This document shows positions 1 to 6,448 of a stretch of DNA of 11,490 bases, piece after piece; position 1 is the first letter of the stretch, and every line of letters begins with the position of its first letter. Both the position numbers and the translations under genes were made by a program. This DNA is from an uncultured Actinomycetes bacterium. GTDB lineage: Bacteria > Actinomycetota > Actinomycetes > Nanopelagicales > Nanopelagicaceae. The DNA is taken from assembly GCA_903839355.1 (NCBI GenBank), contig CAIMBV010000217.1:1-11490 (forward strand), read 5' to 3'. A model generated the notes under the pieces. The model was not told the origin of the DNA and made no database searches. It saw only the letters and a program-made list of their open reading frames with translations.

Positions 1-1
1 A

Positions 2-1516
2 AAAAATGGCCAGGTCATCGATATGTGGAATCTCGATGGTGGAACTAGCAGCGAGCAGGCTTACAAGAATGTTCCCTTTTACCTCACAAATAAAGGTTAC
101 GGAGTCTTTGTAAATAACCCTGGCCGAGTCTCATTTGAGGTAGGCACCGAAGCGGTGGAGCGAGTGCAATTTTCTGCTCAGAGCGAAGATCTCGAATATC
201 TAGTGATCTATGGTCCAACTCCCAAGGAGATTATTTCGAAATACACCGCACTCACGGGAAGAGCGCCAGTTCTACCAGAGTGGTCTTTTGGGCTCTGGCT
301 CAGCACCTCTTTTCTTACCGACTACAACGAGGCAACCGTCAATAAATTTGTCGATGAGATGGCAAACCGTGATATTCCATTGTCTGTTTTCCACTTCGAC
401 TGCTTCTGGATGCGCGAATTTCATTGGTGTGACTTTGAATGGGATCCAAGAACTTTTCCAGATCCCAAGGCGATGTTGGCTCGCCTCAAAGCAAAGGGAG
501 TCAAGATTTCTCTTTGGATAAACCCCTACATTGCTCAAGCCTCATCAATATTTGATGAAGCGGCGAGTTCTGGATACTTATTGAAAAGAGCCGATGGCTC
601 TGTCTGGCAATGGGACATCTGGCAGGCTGGTCAGGCCATCGTTGACTTTACAAATCCAGCGGCTCGGGAATGGTTCAAGTCGAAGTTGCGCCCGCTGCTT
701 GAGATGGGCGTCGACACTTTTAAGACCGATTTCGGCGAGCGAATTCCAACGGATGTTCAATACTTCAATGGCGCCGATCCCGAGCAGATGCATAATCTTT
801 ATGCGCTCATTTATAACCAAACGGTCTGGGAGTTAATGCAGGAGATGAAGGGCGACCAGGCGATTCTCTTTGCGCGCAGTGCCACGGCGGGGGGTCAGTC
901 GATGCCCGTTCATTGGGGCGGGGACAACACATCTAGCTTTGAATCAATGGCGGAAAGTCTGCGTGGGGGATTGAGCCTACTTAGCAGCGGTTTCGGGTAT
1001 TGGAGCCATGACATTGGAGGCTTCGAAGGCACCCCTGATCCCGCAGTTTTTAAACGCTGGCTCGCCTTTGGATTGCTCAGCTCTCACTCCCGTCTGCACG
1101 GAAGCGGCAGCGTTCGAGTTCCATGGAGCATCGACGAAGAGTCAGTCGATGTGACACGAACCTTTGTTCAGCTTAAGCAGGGACTGCTCCCCTACCTCCT
1201 TCAGGTCGCCCAGATCGTCAATGAAGAAGGAACACCCATGATGCGACCGATGTTCATGGAATTTCCTGAAGATAAGACCGTCTGGTTTTTGGATCAGCAA
1301 TACATGCTCGGACCCGATCTGCTGGTTGCCCCGGTATTTAGCGCCGAAGGTAGCGTGGAGTTCTATCTACCAGCTGGCGAGTGGAGAAATTATTTCACGG
1401 GCGAGTTGGTAAACGGGGGTCGCTGGATCAAGGAAGTTCACGGCTTCCACACTCTTCCGTTATATATTCGTTCAAACCCAGTTCTGCTTTCGCGGGATTC
1501 TTTTACTAACTTCTAA
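2..1516 (+). CDS. yicI: GH31 alpha-xylosidase, YicI type (5' partial)
   Basis: This is the C-terminal two thirds of a family 31 glycoside hydrolase that would release alpha-linked xylose from xylo-oligosaccharides, probably in the cytosol. The frame is open to the left edge, so the ATG at 23 is internal. Similarity to E. coli YicI, as I remember that sequence, is dense, for example [20 protein letters not shown] and SSHSRLHG. The catalytic nucleophile is Asp in KTDFGERIP (codon 728-730) and the acid/base is Asp in HWGGD (codon 923-925), so the active site is intact. About 170 N-terminal residues lie outside the window. The protein stops soon after [12 protein letters not shown], roughly 100 residues before the end of YicI, so the distal beta-sandwich domain is missing. 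The stop overlaps the stop of the convergent pilin-like gene. The family is certain; xylosidase specificity is inferred from YicI-like motifs. Confidence 0.93.
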   Translation, partial: KNGQVIDMWNLDGGTSSEQAYKNVPFYLTNKGYGVFVNNPGRVSFEVGTEAVERVQFSAQSEDLEYLVIYGPTPKEIISKYTALTGRAPVLPEWSFGLWLSTSFLTDYNEATVNKFVDEMANRDIPLSVFHFDCFWMREFHWCDFEWDPRTFPDPKAMLARLKAKGVKISLWINPYIAQASSIFDEAASSGYLLKRADGSVWQWDIWQAGQAIVDFTNPAAREWFKSKLRPLLEMGVDTFKTDFGERIPTDVQYFNGADPEQMHNLYALIYNQTVWELMQEMKGDQAILFARSATAGGQSMPVHWGGDNTSSFESMAESLRGGLSLLSSGFGYWSHDIGGFEGTPDPAVFKRWLAFGLLSSHSRLHGSGSVRVPWSIDEESVDVTRTFVQLKQGLLPYLLQVAQIVNEEGTPMMRPMFMEFPEDKTVWFLDQQYMLGPDLLVAPVFSAEGSVEFYLPAGEWRNYFTGELVNGGRWIKEVHGFHTLPLYIRSNPVLLSRDSFTNF

Positions 1517-2304
1517 CTCGATAATGTAACGGTTCTTATTAGTTTCTGGCCTTCAACCGTCGTGCTGAGTGTAATCTGCTGAACGATTCCGCTCTTCGCA
1601 CGTGCGAATTTGCCGCTAGAACGATTGCTACCGAGCGAGCTCTTCGCTGTTACTGAATCCGTATTCTTCTGACAGGAAGTCCAGTTTGAATGAGCGTTAT
1701 TTACTTTAACCTCAACTGAGACAACAGTAAGTGAGAGTTCTTTTGAATCACTATTTCCATTGCTGACAACGGTAAATGTGTAAACCCCCGAGCTCTCTGT
1801 CTGTGGCACTCCAGATATGACTCCATCGGCAGAGAGCGAAAGTCCCGCTGGAAGAGTTGGAGAGACGCTCCAATTGAAATCCGATACTCCATTGATTGTG
1901 CTGAGCCGGGCAAAATAAGGATGAGATTTTCCATCAGAGGGGGCTTGCCCGAGTGGAAGTGAGGTCGTAGCGATCGCAAGATTTGCCGAGCTTGCCCCAG
2001 ATGAAACAGCAGATGTAACAAGGTTGTACGGCTCTGGATTGCTGGAGGTGCAAGGTTGAAAATTCTGGATCTGAATCTGATGAACTGCAGAAGCGAGGTC
2101 TGCGGAAGCGACCAGAGTTGGATCGCTCCGCAGCGCAGACGCCCGGGCCTGGGAGACGGCCCCAAACAAAACTATTCCCCCGATAACCATGATTATTAGC
2201 ATGGCAATGATTTCAATCAGCGATATTTCACGCGCGCCACTGGACACAAAGTCATCATGACGCCTCGAATCAGGGTAACCGTGCGATCCGCTGTGCTTAC
2301 TCAT
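1513..2304 (-). CDS. Pilin-like membrane-anchored protein with putative Ig (He_PIG) domain
   Basis: This 263-aa protein of unknown function is probably exported and held in the membrane. Residues 1-26 are polar, followed by [16 protein letters not shown] (28-43). That resembles the prepilin motif LIE plus a hydrophobic helix, with Glu31 in the +5 position, but the residue at -1 would be Glu26 instead of Gly, so processing by a prepilin peptidase is doubtful. Residues about 126-195 ([18 protein letters not shown] and what follows) match the He_PIG putative Ig domain seen in surface proteins. Cys84 and Cys211 could form a disulfide. GGTGA sits 4 nt before the ATG. The gene lies 31 nt downstream of a small secreted-peptide gene on the same strand and may be cotranscribed with it. 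Its TAG stop (1513-1515) overlaps the stop of the GH31 gene. A minor pseudopilin or a simple signal-anchored surface protein are both possible. Confidence 0.72.
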   Translation of the reverse strand: MSKHSGSHGYPDSRRHDDFVSSGAREISLIEIIAMLIIMVIGGIVLFGAVSQARASALRSDPTLVASADLASAVHQIQIQNFQPCTSSNPEPYNLVTSAVSSGASSANLAIATTSLPLGQAPSDGKSHPYFARLSTINGVSDFNWSVSPTLPAGLSLSADGVISGVPQTESSGVYTFTVVSNGNSDSKELSLTVVSVEVKVNNAHSNWTSCQKNTDSVTAKSSLGSNRSSGKFARAKSGIVQQITLSTTVEGQKLIRTVTLSS

Positions 2305-2335
2305 AAGGTCACCAAAATTGTCCTAAAACTCAAAA

Positions 2336-2503
2336 TTAACCGGCGATAGATCCGCAACAAAGTGGCGGACCAGCCATAAATACAATCTTGCCCTTGCCCG
2401 ACGATAGTGATCCCTGTGTTTTGGTGGCTGCCTGGCTTGGGGTTGCCGTCAAAACTAATCCCACAACCAATGCGCTTGCTACTGCGACGACTTTTCCGAT
2501 CAT
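2336..2503 (-). CDS. Small secreted peptide precursor (55 aa), ends in a Cys-Cys motif
   Basis: I do not recognise this gene. The 55 codons start with ATG at 2503, preceded on the minus strand by a GAGGGG ribosome-binding sequence 9 nt away. The product has a classic signal peptide: MIGK, a hydrophobic core (VVAVASALVVGLVLTA), then a likely cleavage after TPSQA (residue 25). The remaining 30 residues are a Ser/Gly/Lys linker and a hydrophobic tail, FMAGPPLCCGSIAG, with adjacent cysteines. A possible promoter lies upstream (TTGATT at 2584-2589, 17-nt spacer, TTTACA at 2561-2566, read on the minus strand). The gene is divergent from the XRE-TPR regulator and upstream of the pilin-like gene. The signal peptide and RBS argue for a real gene. 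It could also be the remnant of a longer secreted protein. A peptide-pheromone role is inference from layout only. Confidence 0.62.
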   Translation of the reverse strand: MIGKVVAVASALVVGLVLTATPSQAATKTQGSLSSGKGKIVFMAGPPLCCGSIAG

Positions 2504-2601
2504 TTCTTTAATCCCCTCTGGCGGTGGTTCAAATCGGGTTCTCCCGACCGAATTCGAACGTGTAAAGGATTGGGGTCGAATCGAATCAACTTGTCAATTT
2601 T

Positions 2602-2620
2602 CTTTACTATGTTAGTAAAG
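2602..2620. promoter_or_regulatory. Perfect palindrome, likely operator of the XRE-TPR regulator
   Basis: CTTTACTA and TAGTAAAG form a perfect 8+8 bp inverted repeat around a 3-bp centre. Measured from the proposed leaderless start at 2646 it covers about -44 to -26, overlapping the -35 zone. That is where a dimeric HTH regulator could block or stimulate its own transcription. It also lies upstream of the divergent small-peptide gene, so it could control both. TTGTCA occurs three times close by (2591-2596, 2623-2628, 2636-2641), the last two with a 13-bp period, and may be a second recognition element. Confidence 0.5.
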
Positions 2621-2630
2621 CATTGTCATG

Positions 2631-2645
2631 TGCTATTGTCAATAC
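2631..2645 (+). promoter_or_regulatory. Extended -10 box giving a leaderless start at 2646
   Basis: TGC followed by TATTGT (2634-2639) is an extended -10 element, and exactly 6 nt separate it from the ATG at 2646. No Shine-Dalgarno sequence precedes either candidate ATG (2628 or 2646). A leaderless transcript starting at 2646 explains this best and decides the start codon. Confidence 0.45.
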
Positions 2646-4004
2646 ATGGAGAAACTCACCTTTGGCGAACGCCTTCGCCAACTCAGGGTCAAAGCCGACC
2701 TCACCCAGCCAGAGCTCGCCCAGGACATCACCAGCGTGAGCCATATATCCCTGATCGAATCCAATAAGCGCCACCCTTCGGATGAGATCGTCACCAAATT
2801 GGCGTCCCGGCTGGGGGTCCCAGTTGAGTTTCTTCGATATGGGCCTGAATCAGAGTCAAACCAGAGTCGTCGCAAGGATTACATATTCGCTGAAATCTCC
2901 TTCAAAAATGGCGACTTCGCTTTCGCCCAGACTCTTCTTGAAAAGATATTGAAAATTCCATCCCTTCCTGCCGATACCGAATTTGAGCTCCAAGTTCAAT
3001 CTCTCTACGCCCAAACGCTGGAAAAATCTGGTGATCTAGATCGGGCTGCCATTGAGACAAAGAGAGCCATTGCTTTAGCTCAGAGCGCGGGGCTTCCATT
3101 GCAGGTCATCGAAATGACTATCACTCTCTCGAAATATGCAAGAGAATCCGGCGATTTTGTAACAGCTCTAGAACTTTTAGAACAGGCAGAGAAATCTGTC
3201 CCCGCCCAACTCCAGAAAAGTGCGACATATGCGCGCTTGCTCTCGAGCAAGATCGCCATTCATTTCCTCCGTGGAGATTACATTCGCGCTTATGATATTT
3301 CGAAGGCTGCGATGGTTATCTTCGATGATCAAACAGATCCGATTGCACGAGCATCCATTTATTGGAACGCAAGCGTTGCGGCAGATGCAATCCAGGATGC
3401 CTCTCAGGCACTTCTATTGGCCCAGAGAGCAGCCGGTCTATTTTCGGAATCTGAAGACTCTCGAGAAGAAGGCAGCCTACGAGTAGCTATTGCCTGGCTT
3501 CTCACTCGCCAGACACCGCCTGATATAACAGGTGCTCAAAGGCAATTAGATCGAGCGGGTGTTCTTTTGAAGGAACATGGATCTCCGGTCGACCTTACTT
3601 ACTATCTAACAGAGTTGGCTCGAGTTGAGTGGCTTAAAGGTGATTTTGAGAAATCTCTTGAGACCATCAAGTCAGCTATCGCCAACACAGATCCAAGCAA
3701 AGATCTCTTGCAACGGGCTGATGCCTACCTCTTAGCTGCGCGCGCTGAAATTAGTTTGGGTCGTCAATCAGAATCAGAGATGAACTTGCTTGCCGCTAAA
3801 GGCAGCCTGCTAGGGATGGAACTATCTCGTCAAAATGCACTCGCATGGCGCGAACTCGGGGACATTTATTCTGGACTTGGCTACCTTGAAGATGCAATAG
3901 ATGCCTATCGGCAAGCGCTACAAGAGGCTGGCGTTGCCGCAAGTCCACTGGCCTTTTCAGATCTCAAAAGTTCACAGAAAGGAGTTACTTCTCGCCAAAA
4001 ATAG
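2646..4004 (+). CDS. XRE-family HTH transcriptional regulator with TPR sensor domain
   Basis: This is a cytosolic DNA-binding regulator of 452 aa. Residues about 5-64 form a Cro/C1-type helix-turn-helix (FGERLRQLRVKADLTQPELA, then ISLIESNKRHPS). From about residue 78 to the end the protein is a run of helical TPR-like repeats with small-residue and aromatic spacing, such as AQTLEKSGDLDRAAIETKRAI and LGDIYSGLGYLEDAIDAYRQAL. This is the build of the RRNPP peptide receptors (PlcR, NprR, Rgg), but also of many orphan actinobacterial regulators. A start at 2628 in the same frame would add MCYCQY; I prefer 2646 because an extended -10 sits 6 nt before it. The gene diverges from a small secreted-peptide gene and has a palindrome in its promoter. 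Its ligand and targets cannot be read from sequence. Confidence 0.87.
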   Translation: MEKLTFGERLRQLRVKADLTQPELAQDITSVSHISLIESNKRHPSDEIVTKLASRLGVPVEFLRYGPESESNQSRRKDYIFAEISFKNGDFAFAQTLLEKILKIPSLPADTEFELQVQSLYAQTLEKSGDLDRAAIETKRAIALAQSAGLPLQVIEMTITLSKYARESGDFVTALELLEQAEKSVPAQLQKSATYARLLSSKIAIHFLRGDYIRAYDISKAAMVIFDDQTDPIARASIYWNASVAADAIQDASQALLLAQRAAGLFSESEDSREEGSLRVAIAWLLTRQTPPDITGAQRQLDRAGVLLKEHGSPVDLTYYLTELARVEWLKGDFEKSLETIKSAIANTDPSKDLLQRADAYLLAARAEISLGRQSESEMNLLAAKGSLLGMELSRQNALAWRELGDIYSGLGYLEDAIDAYRQALQEAGVAASPLAFSDLKSSQKGVTSRQK

Positions 4005-4022
4005 TTAACCTGCCGAAAAATA

Positions 4023-4069
4023 GTCAATTGGGGCACGAAGTAATCTCCTTCTGAGTGCCCCAATTTGAC
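4023..4069. terminator. Hairpin terminator between convergent genes
   Basis: GTCAATTGGGGCAC (4023-4036) pairs with GTGCCCCAATTTGAC (4055-4069), giving about 14 base pairs with one bulged base and an 18-nt loop that can itself pair GAAG with CTTC. It lies between the stop of the regulator gene (4004) and the stop of the minus-strand CopC-CHRD gene (4080), so it can serve both directions. There is no clear U tract on either side. Confidence 0.75.
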
Positions 4070-4079
4070 TCCCAATTAG

Positions 4080-4862
4080 TTACTTCTTCAATACTCCCGC
4101 AACATCGCCATCAGGGTATTTCTTAGAATGCAACATAAATACATAATCCTTTGCATTCGCAGCGAGTGTGGCAAGTGAAACTCCATCTTCTTTTTGACAG
4201 ACCGCAGATTTGGAGTTCACACTTGCAAGTTGAAGAGGAAGAAAGATTTCATCAGAGATCGTCAGATTCTTTTGGTTAGCAGCGTGAACGTGAGCAGCGG
4301 TTATATCTTTAACGGTTGTAGTGATCTGATAACAAAATGTGTCGTTATCAAAATTAATTGTAAAGGTTCCCGAAGCGGTATCTGTCGGAGAACCAACCCC
4401 ATCGAGCACGCCTTTACCATTTGCTAGAGCGTGAAAAGTAACGCTTCCTGACGTTGGAACTTTGATGGAAGAAGTAACCTTCTTTGTGTCGCCTACATTG
4501 AAACTGAAACTTCCATTAAGTACGTGTCCATCTTGAGCCGCCACCCGAAAGATAACCTTATAAATTCCGGACATCACCATAGAGGGCTGGAGAACATTCG
4601 AAAGGATCGACCCTTTCACAATATTGTCAGGTGAAGTGATTGTCATACCCATGGGGTCAACAACCTGGACCCGATTAACCGAGGAGCTTCCTAAGGTCAA
4701 TAACGGGTTAGCAAATTTCAAGACGATCGACTCGGGCAATTGCGAAACGGTGGCTCCAGCGGTTGGGTTAGATCCGATAAGAACCGTATGAGCAGAAGCA
4801 ATGGGCGCTAACACCACCCCTAGGAGCAGTGCCAGCACAAGCGAGAATCGACCTTTCTTCAC
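4080..4862 (-). CDS. Exported copper-binding protein, CopC-CHRD fusion
   Basis: This is a secreted two-domain protein of 260 aa. Residues 1-24 are a signal peptide (MKKGRFSLVLALLL to IASA), and predicted cleavage leaves His25 at the mature N-terminus. In CopC proteins the N-terminal amine and His1 are Cu(II) ligands; the other usual ligands, Asp and His of a DGH motif, are present as Asp111 and His113 in DGHVLNGSFSF. Residues about 25-123 are the CopC domain (SNPTAGATVSQLPESIVLKF). Residues about 140-260 look like a CHRD domain, with HVHAA at 191-195 and LHSKKYPDGDVAGVL near the end; Cys177 and Cys222 could pair. It starts with GTG, whose GTGA overlaps the SCO1 stop by 4 nt, so the two are translationally coupled. 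It probably carries or scavenges Cu(II) outside the membrane. Confidence 0.88.
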   Translation of the reverse strand: MKKGRFSLVLALLLGVVLAPIASAHTVLIGSNPTAGATVSQLPESIVLKFANPLLTLGSSSVNRVQVVDPMGMTITSPDNIVKGSILSNVLQPSMVMSGIYKVIFRVAAQDGHVLNGSFSFNVGDTKKVTSSIKVPTSGSVTFHALANGKGVLDGVGSPTDTASGTFTINFDNDTFCYQITTTVKDITAAHVHAANQKNLTISDEIFLPLQLASVNSKSAVCQKEDGVSLATLAANAKDYVFMLHSKKYPDGDVAGVLKK

Positions 4863-5686
4863 ATCTTCATCTTAGGGCCAATGGGGAGCCCAAAGACCTC
4901 CTGGAGTGCGCCATACACTGCTCCGATAGTCCAATCCGGTTGTTGCGGCTTAAGGAGATTCAGACGACCTTGATCGCTGAGGAATCTTTTAAGTGTGGCT
5001 GGAAGCTCCGTTGGATTCGCCACCGCAGGATTTCCAAGGTCAATCCAACGATAATGAGAATTTGGTCCGAGCAATATCACTACATCATCATGTTGAATGT
5101 CGTAGGTAATTTTCTTCCCAGTCTGCCAATCGACACCCTCTCCATCTTCATTGGGAATCTTCTTGGTGTAAACCCCAAACCAACTCCAGAACTTGGTGAT
5201 ATCTGCAGCACTACCGGTTGCTAAGGTCCAATCAGAATTTCCGTAGAGAGCTTGATATGCCTTCAGCCGAGAGACGGTGTCCCGTCCTGGATCCACAGTA
5301 ACTTCAAGCACTTTCACTTTAGAACTATCTCCAGCTTTGTTAACCGCCAGGGCAATGTCTCGCATATTGACCGTTGTCATTGGGCAGATCATGTCGCAAC
5401 TGGTGAAGAAATCAGTCAGGACGATCTCTTTGCCGCGGAGAGATGCCAACGTAAAACTTTTTCCGTTCTGATCTTTCAATGAGATATTGGCGATGGCGTC
5501 AGGCATCGCAGCATCGAAAATTGTTCCGCCCATCATGGCGGCCGTGCCGCTAATTGGTGGAGGAGTCGGCGCTGACATATCCATTCCAGCCATTGGTTTC
5601 GGTTTGGCAGAAGGAGTTGCGGCATACGATGCCGAAAATCCGGTCATCACCAGAAAGATTGAAAGTGCGAGCGCTGTCTTTTTCAC
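4859..5686 (-). CDS. SCO1/SenC copper chaperone for cytochrome oxidase assembly
   Basis: This is an exported thioredoxin-fold protein that delivers copper to the CuA site of cytochrome c oxidase and/or controls thiol redox state there. I chose the GTG at 5686 (275 aa) over the ATG at 5728 because AGGAG lies 5 nt upstream and the product then begins directly with a signal peptide, MKKTALALSIFLVMTG. A Pro/Met-rich linker follows, with MAGMDM at 32-37 and MM at 51-52. The copper site is complete: Cys97 and Cys101 in TSCDMICPM, and His199 in YDIQHDD. The C-terminus extends to GPKMKM. It is followed, with a 4-nt overlap, by CopC-CHRD. A zinc-ribbon gene ends 45 nt upstream. Confidence 0.93.
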   Translation of the reverse strand: MKKTALALSIFLVMTGFSASYAATPSAKPKPMAGMDMSAPTPPPISGTAAMMGGTIFDAAMPDAIANISLKDQNGKSFTLASLRGKEIVLTDFFTSCDMICPMTTVNMRDIALAVNKAGDSSKVKVLEVTVDPGRDTVSRLKAYQALYGNSDWTLATGSAADITKFWSWFGVYTKKIPNEDGEGVDWQTGKKITYDIQHDDVVILLGPNSHYRWIDLGNPAVANPTELPATLKRFLSDQGRLNLLKPQQPDWTIGAVYGALQEVFGLPIGPKMKM

Positions 5687-5731
5687 GTGATCTCCTGAAC
5701 TCGAATAGTGCCTAAGTTTAGTTTTCATTTG

Positions 5732-6343
5732 CTAAATGTGCTTATCGCTACGACTGGAAAACGGGCAATTCATCTTTGGGTACTTATTGGTGCGCATATT
5801 TGGCGTCATGATAAAGATATGACCCTTGGAGCATCGCCACTTTAATCGCTTGCCGCTTCCATAGGTCACAGTTTGCGGGTCCCACTCAAAGGCTTGCAGC
5901 GCCAAATGCGGGTGGGTTGTCTGTAAATCGTTGAAACCAGGCAGGACTTTTCTATTTGAACAGTAGGGGCATCCAGATCCCGAACTCCTGTGAGAAACCT
6001 TAGCGAAAAATGTGTGACCCAATGGGCAGCACCACTCTCGAACTTCACCTGCCCCTGCGGTGATGGTGGTTGGATCCCAGCCCAGGGCTTGTGCCGCGAT
6101 CTCGGGATGGGTCGTTCCCAGATCATTTTTACCAACGACCAACACCTTTCCAGAGCACTCAGGACAATGTATGACCCTTCCGCGTGAAGTCCGCGCGTTC
6201 GGGCTGGTGATGAAGACATGTCCTTGCTCGCATCTCCAAGGCCTATCCACTCCGGAACCAGATGTGACTTTGGCTGGATCCCAACCAAAGGCTTCTTTAG
6301 CCAAGGAGGGAAAAGATTCTTCAATAGCTTGCTTTATTGCCAC
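5732..6343 (-). CDS. Triple treble-clef zinc-ribbon protein (DUF4379-like)
   Basis: This 203-aa protein is built from three repeats of the form HPxLAxQAxxWDPxTVTxGSG, WxC, GHxF, CPxC. That resembles the 'probable zinc-ribbon' family (PF14311, DUF4379), which often occurs in several copies and is sometimes linked to nucleases or phage-type genes; its function is unknown. Zinc ligands are Cys38/His42/Cys60/Cys63 and Cys106/His110/Cys125/Cys128. The third repeat keeps Cys171, His175 and Cys193 but has Ser196 (codon TCC) where Cys is expected, and the protein ends soon after. I chose the GTG at 6343 because GGAG lies 5 nt upstream. The alternative ATG at 6388 would have its AAGG inside the arm of a 12-bp hairpin. 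There is no signal peptide or membrane segment. It is an odd member of a copper locus. Confidence 0.82.
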   Translation of the reverse strand: MAIKQAIEESFPSLAKEAFGWDPAKVTSGSGVDRPWRCEQGHVFITSPNARTSRGRVIHCPECSGKVLVVGKNDLGTTHPEIAAQALGWDPTTITAGAGEVREWCCPLGHTFFAKVSHRSSGSGCPYCSNRKVLPGFNDLQTTHPHLALQAFEWDPQTVTYGSGKRLKWRCSKGHIFIMTPNMRTNKYPKMNCPFSSRSDKHI

Positions 6344-6392
6344 TTTTACTCCAATTCTCCTGCATTCTATTTTTCTTCCGTGTTCCATCTGT

Positions 6393-6437
6393 AACCTTGA
6401 ATCGCTCTCTCAATGATCAGGAGAACGATTCAAGGTT
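6393..6437 (-). terminator. Perfect 12-bp inverted repeat after the ferric-reductase-like gene
   Basis: AACCTTGAATCG (6393-6404) and its exact complement CGATTCAAGGTT (6426-6437) enclose a 21-nt loop, whose CTCT and AGAG edges can add a few pairs. It begins 12 nt beyond the stop at 6449 and lies before the zinc-ribbon gene, so termination or attenuation is the likeliest role. There is no U tract, as is often the case in actinobacterial terminators. Confidence 0.55.
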
Positions 6438-6448
6438 CTCTGGATTAA

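Noticed and set aside
1701..2165. 154-codon minus-strand frame within the pilin-like gene
   Set aside because: It overlaps a gene with a coherent membrane anchor and Ig domain, and its own translation is Arg/Pro/Leu-rich shadow sequence.
2525..2560. tRNA-like T-arm (GGTTCAAATC) with a small CGGG/CCCG hairpin
   Set aside because: No acceptor or anticodon arms can be paired around it. It is more likely chance similarity in the intergenic region.
2388..2615. 75-codon plus-strand reading frame between the pilin-like gene and the regulator
   Set aside because: It lies antisense to the 55-aa secreted-peptide gene, has no ribosome-binding site and its product has no recognisable design. The minus-strand frame has a signal peptide and an RBS.
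5687..5728. Earlier ATG start for SCO1
   Set aside because: The GTG at 5686 has AGGAG at 5 nt and gives a normal signal peptide. The extension would place 14 polar residues before it.
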